Positions 53,101-61,800 of a DNA stretch of 64,000 nt are shown piece after piece. Both the position numbers and the translations under genes were made by a program. The notes under the pieces were generated by a model. That model searched no databases, was not told the origin of the DNA, and saw only the letters and a program-made list of their open reading frames with translations. Numbering within the stretch: position 1 is the stretch's first letter; every line of letters begins with the position of its first letter. This stretch comes from Symbiodinium natans (Eukaryota > Sar > Dinophyceae > Suessiales > Symbiodiniaceae), in assembly GCA_905221605.1 (NCBI GenBank), contig CAJNDS010000289.1, positions 80,001-144,000 of the forward strand. Direction: 5' to 3'.

Positions 53101-56100
53101 AATTACCGCTGGATATGTTGAGGAAGCATTTTATATTCAATTATTGTTTTACCTGCCACAGTGTCCAAGGTTCAAGCATTGAGGGAGGTATAACAATATT
53201 TGATTATAACCATTGTCTGGTAGATAAAAACTGGCTGTGGACGGCGATTACAAGAGCGACAGATTTAAATAATGTATCATTCTTCAAATATGATAATGAC
53301 GCGAGGAACGAGCCTCGCGTGCTTCGCGACGATAATGAATTTAATAAAAGATGCATATATAATTATTTATGTAGAAAGGTTGAAGGATATAAGGAGCAAG
53401 ACAGAAAGGCAAAAAGAAAAATAGATCATAAGAATTATATTACCCCAGAATGGTTATTAGAAAGGTTGAATGGGAGCTGTGAAAAATGTAGCGTAGATTT
53501 TTATGTTAAATCAATAGGTGGAAATATAAGGACGAATTTAACCGCACAGCGGAAATTTAACGATCAAACGCATACAATAAGCAATTGCATAGCATATTGC
53601 AAGAGGTGCAACTGCAACGCCAGCGACAAAGAAAAGTTTTAAAAAGTTTTAAAAAATATATAGTTTTAAAAAAACTTTTATATAATATTGTATATATGCC
53701 AGTTGGTAAGAACAAGGTTGAAGAAAAAGTAGAAGTGCCAGACGCCTCACCTGAGGCTCGCGAGCTTCGCGTCAATGAACAATTTGAAGAATTCAGTGAA
53801 AAAATTTACAATATGGTTTTAGAACTAACCCGTGATATGGAAACGGTGTTAGAAAAACTTGAAACATTAACTGAAAAACCTAAATATAAATCAAATACAA
53901 ATCCCGAAGGAACATATGCAAACAAAAGAAACGCTTATATCAAGAAATTAAATGATGGAGCAATTTTACAACCTAAACCGGAAACTATGGAATATTATAA
54001 GGTTGTAAAGGAAGGCGACAAATATGTTTAAAAGTTTTAAAACTTTTAAAAAGAAAAATATATAGTATTCTATATACGATGGATAAAGACAAATATAAAG
54101 AGGTATTTGAAAAAGAACTAGATAACTTATATGATGAATATGCAATGAAAAAATATCTGATATTAAAAAGACAAGAAGATATATTGATAACAATGAAAAA
54201 TAATTCTAACGCAACATTTATAGAAGATGAATATATTAAAAATATACAAGATACACTAAATAATTTATACAGTTATTTAAAAAACAAAAAATAAGCATTA
54301 TAAAAAAATATCACAAAAAATATCACAAAAAATATTACAAAAATTTTTGTAATAAAATTTATGATAAAATTTGTTCAAAAACTTTTGAATAAATTTTATG
54401 AAAATTTATGATAAAATTTTCCCAAAATTTGTTCAAAATTTATGAATTTTTTTATCATAAATTTCTGAAAATTTATGAATTTTTGAATTATTTGACTGCT
54501 TGAAAAGTGACCTAAAATTTACAAAAAATAAAATTGAATTTATTATACTGATTGAAAAATTGAATTTTTAAATTTTATATAATATTTTTTGTAAATTTTA
54601 GTAATTTTTTTGATGGAAAATGTGCGAGGGGCTGATGTCAAAAATGATGAAAAATATTTTGAAATGTTGAAAATGTATATCCCCCCCTAGGGGTGAAAAC
54701 GGATGAGGGATCGGCGGTTCTGGAATAACACTTGGGGCGTCCCTATTGCTAACTTTCTCCACCCCCCACCCCGTGTGGGAAGCTGGGGATCAAGGTTATC
54801 GCACGCCAGTGCTTGGAGGTGTTGGGGGTGAGGACTGGGCCGTGAACCTTCGACCTTACACAACCTTACTCCCTCTCCCCTCTCCCCTCCCCTAAACCCT
54901 AAACCCTAAACCCTAAACCCTAAACCCTAAACCCTAAACCCTAAACCCTAAACCCTAAACCCTAAACCCTAAACCTCAAACCCTCCCCCCAACACTCTCA
55001 GGCCTGCAGCTTGCTTTTGCCACCTTTGGGCCGTCTTTGCAGCTCCTGAAATCCCAAAGAGCCCAAGGAGGGTTTAGGTTTTAGGGCTTAGGGTTTAGGA
55101 ATATTCCTTGAATCATATTAAGGATCCCTATGTGCTTTATGGCATGGTCCTTCATTAAGGAGTGTTGGGCTCCCGGAAATCAGGTTTTGAAGGGGAACCT
55201 CTGGTTGGGGGCCCTGAATATTAGGAAAGGGTTTAGGGATTAGGGTTTAGGGTTTAGTGTTTAGGGTTGAGGGTTTGGGTTGGGTGCCCCTTTATAGGCT
55301 CGACACCTGGTAGCCTCTACGCCATCAGTGCTTGGCTAGTAGGCTGAAGTCATGTCACATGACCTAGCCCCAAACCCTAAACCCCTAAACTCTCAAAACC
55401 CTAAACCACTAAGTTCTCAACGCAGATCCAGCCCCCCATACCCCTGTCAGACCAATGAACCGTCAACCAAGCCATTTAGATCCCTACACGGGTTTAGGGT
55501 CTAGAGTTTAAGGGTGAAGGGTTTCGGGTTTCGGGTTTCGGGTTTCGGGTTTCGGGTTTCGGCCACGAAAAAGCATCCCCACGTTTGCAATGCACTGAGG
55601 GGAGTGGCTGGTTCTTCGTAGGGAATGAGGGAATGAGGTACCCTCATTATAAGTGGGGGGGGGGGGGGGGGGGACATCCCAAGTTAAACGACAGAAGGTG
55701 TAGGGTTGAGGGACTATAGGACTCATCGCTTCCTACGGGGAAAACCTCCCTCCCTAAACCCTAAACCCTAAACCCGGCTTCGTGCCTCCAGGGGCCCTAG
55801 AAGCATCTCGAAGGACTGCTTGTCCAACATCAAGACCTTTGCCTGGTTGGCGGGGTGCGCAGAGACAAGAAACCCTAAACCCTAAACCCTAAACCCCTAA
55901 ACCCCTAAAACCCTAAACCCTAAACCCTAGACCCTAAACCCTAAACCCTAAATCCTAAACCCTAAACCCTAAACCCCTAAACCCTCAACAAGAAACCCCT
56001 CAAGACTGCGCGTTGAAATCGAGCTCAAACATGCAGCGCCTTGACGGAGAAGACCTTCAGCGTCGCTGCCCGCGGCTCTTTCTTCCTCCGAGCTGGCACG

Positions 56101-56652
56101 AGCTGAGTTGAGGGCGAAAGGGCAATAGATGTATATATATATATATATATATATAGATATATGTATATACATAATATAGGGGCCTGTATAATTAGAATAC
56201 GGTTTTGGGATTACAGTATAATTACACAGGGACAATAATCAGGGAATATTATTAGTAAATATTCCGACCCCTATAGTACAGAGGTTCGCCCAAGTTGAAC
56301 GCCTTGAGCCTCGAGCCTTCAGCTGCTGTAGTTGGGCGAGTAAAAACCTGAACTGCCCTAAGCTCTAGAAACTCCGAACCTGATACGCCCTCCTAAGGAG
56401 GTCTGAAGCCTGCTGCAGCCGCTATGGGGGGGAGCACCTGGGAAGGTGTTAACTAGGCACTTCTAAGACACGCCTTTCTAGACATAAGGTTGCGCGTGTA
56501 TGCTTTTGTGTCTGGACGTGATCTTGCCGCCATGTCAACATTAAGCCTTGAGAAGACATAGCCCGGTACACTGTCGGACCTCCCCACTTGGCACCCTGAA
56601 ACCCTCAGAAACACCCTAAACCTAAAGGGCTTTAGGTTTGGGACGTCGGTTG

Positions 56653-56707
<55 letters not shown>

Positions 56708-58786
56708 TGTGTGCGCGGTGCGCGTGCGCGTGCGCGTGCGCGTGCGCGTGCGCGTGCGCGTGCGCGTGCGCGTGCGCGTGCGCGTGTGCGCGTGCGCGTG
56801 CGCGTGCGCGTGCGCGCGCGCGCGTGTGCGTGCGTGCGCGTGCGCGTGCGCGTGCGCGCGCGCGCGCGCGCGCGCGTGTGTGCGTGCGTGCGTGAGTGCC
56901 TTCGGTGGGGTTTGGGGATGTTTTTTTGCTTCGGGCTTAACGGGTTTGGGTCTGATCTTGAGAGCCTCTTCGGAGATTTCCAGCTGGTTTAGGAATTCTG
57001 GGTTGTTTTGGGTTCACGGCCAGACCCTAAATTTTGATAGGACTAGGCCTAAACCTACAAGCCTTACCTAATCCTATACACGCATGACCTAACACACCTA
57101 GAAACCTATCTTAAGCTATAAGGCCCCGGACTCTGATTCGGCAAACAAAAAAAAACATGCCGCCCAGGAGGCAGGAGAGCCCGCTCCCCGAAGTAGGCGG
57201 CCTCACCGTGGGCACAGCGAGTGTGCAGGGTGATTGGGTATGGGCCCTTAAAGGAGACCCCTTATATGCCCTATACAACCCAAGGGCCCATACTTCAGAA
57301 TAGGTGAGGGGCCATATTGAGGCTCATGAAACTACCCTTAGACTCTACTGCAAGGGGGCGGCCTGAGGGGACGCAGTGAATTATCAAGCCATGGGGTTTA
57401 GGGTTTAGGGTTTAGGATTTAGGGGTTAAGAGGTTCGATTTTTAAGGCCAGGGAAACTAGGGTACCCTTTGGGTTCAAAGGGGCTTTTACAGGGAGCCTC
57501 ACCCAGGAAAAAGGGGAATGTGGGCGCATTCTTGGTCCTAGCAAAATGAGCATTTTCTGTTTGAAGGGAAGCAGGGTGTGCAAGGAGATAGTAGATATAG
57601 TAGATGATTTCAGGGTCCATTCCTTAGTTGAGGGGTAATTATTGGGCTCTTTGGGGACATCCCAAGACTACTCACGCCCCGCCCTAAACCCTCCAACCCT
57701 GAACCCTAAACCCTAAACCCGCCTTCTCGGGGGTTCCCTTGAGGCGCGTCTGGGGCTTTCCGTCCTGGAAGAACAGCTAGCCAAAACGAACGAACATGGT
57801 TTAGGGTTTAGGGCTTCTGGGACGTTTGTGTTTTCTTGGTGCGATCAGACCACAGCACCGACGAACAAAACAAAAACTTCACATCCTTGGTGAGCAGTTG
57901 CACGTGTGAATGATCCGCGATATTGGCATAGGGTTACGCATCTGCACCCTCGACACGTATTGGGTGCACTACCCTCTCACTAATAATAATAACAACAATA
58001 ATGACAGTAACAATAACAATAACAATAATAGTAGAACGAACAGTAATAATACCAATAATGATACCAAAAAATAAGCACAATTCTGAGATATAAATAAAGA
58101 TACGAAGATGCAAGTTACATGGAAAAACGTTGGAGGCGGTGCACGGGCTTGCAAGTCTACGTCCTTAACCTGAGGTGCCTGAGAGTTAGACGGACCCCTC
58201 ACCTGAGGTGCTCAGACTTCCGGGTTTGAGGGTTTCGGCTTTAGGGTTTAGGGGTTAGGGTTCTGGACTTACAGCAGATGACTCTCCACTGATACAAGCT
58301 CCCTAAACCCTAAACCCTAAACCATAAACCCTAAACCCTCAACCCTAAGCTCGAACCCTTATCGCCGCTCTGATCTTCCAAGTAACGTGGCAAAGGACTT
58401 ATCTAGTTGTAGCTCCTTTTTCGGAGCTACCGTAAACCCCACAGTACTCTGAACCCGCGTACCACTGTTAGGACCCCCCCCCCCCCCCCCAAACAAAAAA
58501 AAAAAAGCTGCACATATTCTTCCTTAGAAGGGCAATAAAGAGATTATCATCTCATACTTTTGGGGATCTCTTAAGCAGCATAGTGGATGAAGGGAAAATA
58601 GTAGATGAAGGGTGCCCGAAAAGACTCAATGGGAAATCCTCTCCTTGATGACATCCACCGTGCCATCAACAAGCAGGTAAAAGGCGTCACCTGCCAAAAT
58701 GCGGCCTCTTTCCCAAAGCCCTAAGCCCTATAAAGCCTACAAACCCTATAATCCCTATAAACCCTATAAACCCTACCCTATAAACC

Positions 58787-58817
<31 letters not shown>

Positions 58818-61800
58818 GGTCACCCCCCCCCAATGGACCCACCGCGGGCCTTGATCTTTGCAAAAGTACCGCAAATACCGATAAAACCTATGCTGTCGGT
58901 AATTTTCCGGTGACCGGATTTTTGACTGTATTCCTTAATTCACCCTCTCACACACGCACGGAGGTTTTTCTTTCTGTTGGCTTTTGTTTATAATTTAAGA
59001 TCTAGGCATTTAAACCTAAGCCTGCAAAAAAAAACCTTAACCTTTAAACCCTGTAGGGTTAAGGTTTAAAGGTTAAGGGTTTAAGATTTAGGCATTTGAA
59101 CCTATGCCGGTAATTAAAGCTAAGCCCTTAACCTTTAAATTCTATCGGGTTGAGATTTTTACAGGTTTAGGGTTTAAGATGTAGGCATTTAAACCTAAGC
59201 CTGCAACTAATTTTAAACCCTTAACCTTTAAACCCTGTAGGGTTAAAGTTTAGAGGCTTAGGGTTTAATATTTAGCCATTTAAACCTGTAGCCAAGCCCT
59301 TAACCTTTAAACCCTATAGGGTTAAGATTTTTAAAGGTTTAGGATATAAGATGTAGGCATTTAAACCTAATTAAGCCTGCAACTAATTTTAAACCCTTAA
59401 CCTTTAAACCCTGTTGGGCTAAGGTTTAAAGGTTTCGGGCTTAAGATTTAGGCATTTAAACCTATTCCGGCAATTTACGCTAAGCCTCTAACCTTTAAAC
59501 CCTATAGGGTTAAGATATTTAAAGGTTTAGGGTTTAAGTTTAAGGTTTAGGTATTTAGACCTATGCCGGCAGTTCATATTGAACCCTTAACCTTAAACCC
59601 CATAGGGATGAGATTTAAAGGTTTAGGATTCTTTACTTAGACATTTAAATCCAAGCTGACGATTCAACCTAAACCCTTAACCTTTAAACCCTATAGGGTG
59701 AAGGTTTAAAGTTTTAGGGTTTAAGATTCAGACATTTAAACCTAAGACAGCGATTAACACTAAGCCCTTAACCTTTAAACCCTATAGGGTTAAGGTTTAA
59801 AGGTTTGGGGTTTAAGATTCAGGCATTTAAAGCTAAGTATGTAATCAATTTGTCACCCTTAACACCTCTAAACTCTGTAGTGTGAAGGTTTAAAGGCTTA
59901 GGGTTTAAAAAAACCTAAGCCCCCTAAGCCCATAGAGTTTAAACCTTAAGGGTTTAAGGTTTACGCATCTATTCCTTAACCCTAAACCCTCTAGGGTCAG
60001 GACCCTAAAGCCCTCGGCAATCAAGCCTAAACCCTTGACCTTCAAACCCCATAGGATGAAGGTTTAAAGGTTTGGGGTTTAAGACTTAGGCATTTAAACC
60101 TAGAGGGCATTTAAGCCTTAATCCTAAACCCTTTAGGGTCAGAACCTTAGCACCCTATAGGGGTCTAGCACGTTCAAAGGCTTGAACCCTACAGGCGCTG
60201 AAGGTATACATGTCCTATCGGTTTTTAAACCATTACACCCTGTAAGAAGGTTTAGGGTCTTTTCGGGGTCTATCTCTAAATTTCTCACGGGGTTAACCCT
60301 GCAGGGTTTAAAGTTAAAGGTTTAGGGTTAAAGGTTAAGGCAATACCTATAGGATTAGAACCTTATAACCCTGTAGTGCATGAGGCTTAAACCCCTAAAA
60401 CTTAACCATCTTTTTCTCGAGAAAACCAAAAAAACCAAAAAAACCAAAAAAACCATCTTTTCCAAAACTATGGGGCTGGGGCCTCCAAAAGATGGTTTTT
60501 TTGGTTTTCTCGAGAAAAAGATGGTTTTTTTGGTTCGAAACCATCTTTTTCTCGAGAAAAAGATGGTTTTTGAGCAGCCGCTCTTCGAAAAACCATCTTT
60601 TTCTCGAGAAAAAGATGGTTTTTAGAGATCTTACCCTGGAAAAACCATCTTTTTCTCGAGAAAAAGATGGTTTCCGGAGGTCTTCTCCTGGTAAAACCAT
60701 CTTTTTCTCGAGAAAAAGATGGTTTTTGGAGGTCTTCTCCTGGTAAAACCATCTTTTTCTCGAGAAAAAGATGGTTTTTCGAAGGATGGTTGCTCAAAAC
60801 AATCTTTTTCTCGAGAAAAAGATTGTTTCGAACCAAAAAACCATCTTTTTCTCGAGAAAACCAAAAAAACCAAAAAAACCAAAAAAACCAAAAAAAAACC
60901 AAAAAAACCATCTTTTCCAAAACTATGGGGCTGGGGCCTTCAAGAGATGGTTTTTTTGGTTTTCTCGAGAAAAAGATGGTTTTTTTGGTTCGAAACCATC
61001 TTTTTCTCGAGAAAAAGATGGTTTTTGAGCAGCCGCTCTTCGAAAAACCATCTTTTTCTCGAGAAAAAGATGGTTTTTGGAGATCTTGTCCTGGAAAAAC
61101 CATCTTTTTCTCGAGAAAAAGATGGTTTTTGGAGGTCTTGTCCTGGTAAAACCATCTTTTTCTCGAGAAAAAGATGGTTTTTGGAGGTCTTGTCCTGGTA
61201 AAGCCATCTTTTTCTCGAGAAAAAGATGGTTTTTAGAAGAGCGGCTGCTCAAAAACCATCTTTTTTTCGAGAAGAAGATGGTTTCGAACCAAAAAAACCA
61301 TCTTTTTCTCGAGAAAACCAAAAAAACCATCTTTTGGAGGCCCCAGCCCCATAGTTTTGGAAAAGATGGTTTTTTTGGTTTTTTTGTTTTTTTTGGTTTT
61401 TTTGGATTTTTTTGGTTTGTTGGTTTTTGTTAGTTTCTTGTTTTGTTGTTTTTTGCCTTGATCTGGCTAGGACTCGGCTGCCATCCGCGGTGGGTCCATT
61501 GGGGGGGGGTGAGCATATATATATATATGTACATACCCTAGCAAGTAACTTCAAACATCTAGGCCACAAGTCGCAAACCTTGCTCCTCATACCCTAAACC
61601 CTGAAACCCTAAACCCCTAAACCCCTAAACCCTAAACCCTAAACCCTAAACCCTAAACCCTAAACCCCTACACCCTAAACCCTGAACCCTAAAACTGTAA
61701 ACCCTGAACCCTAAACCCATATGCTCAGCCGCAAAGCCTAGAATCCGGTACTGCGCAAAAAAGTGCCTAGAGCAAGATGCCAAACCTCCAAACCTCATGA

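Larger units (their letters stand above)
34569..54754. mobile_element. Complete integrated Polinton-like virus (PLV), 20,186 bp
   Basis: A discrete AT-rich element without telomere repeats, bounded by inverted repeats of 453 bp and a 5 bp target duplication. The ends are 5'-AG...CT-3', as in Polintons. It encodes a rve integrase, a family B polymerase-helicase fusion, packaging ATPase, double-jelly-roll capsid protein and a probable penton protein, which together define the Polinton/PLV/virophage grade of viruses. I place it with PLVs and not with classical Polintons or virophages because of the capsid type, the fused polymerase-SF1 helicase and the apparent absence of an adenovirus-type protease. 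23 genes are packed with gaps mostly of 10-100 bp. No broken gene is seen, so it may be functional. It sits in a PKG intron. Confidence 0.95.

Noticed and set aside
34569-54754. Classification as a classical Maverick/Polinton transposon or a virophage
   Set aside because: No adenovirus-type cysteine protease is recognisable, the polymerase is fused to an SF1 helicase, and the capsid pattern is PLV-like. This is a judgement from patterns and not from a search.
56638-57071. Overlapping long frames of Cys/Val, Ala/Arg and Val/Arg
   Set aside because: They are translations of the GT/GTGCGC microsatellite in different phases, without unique sequence.
58995-60380. CRISPR array
   Set aside because: Units are tandem and diverged throughout, without constant repeats separated by unique spacers, and the host is eukaryotic.
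60380-61433. Many long frames on both strands with repeated HLFLEKKM or FSREKDGF
   Set aside because: All derive from the hairpin satellite; open in several phases only because the 52 bp unit lacks stops.
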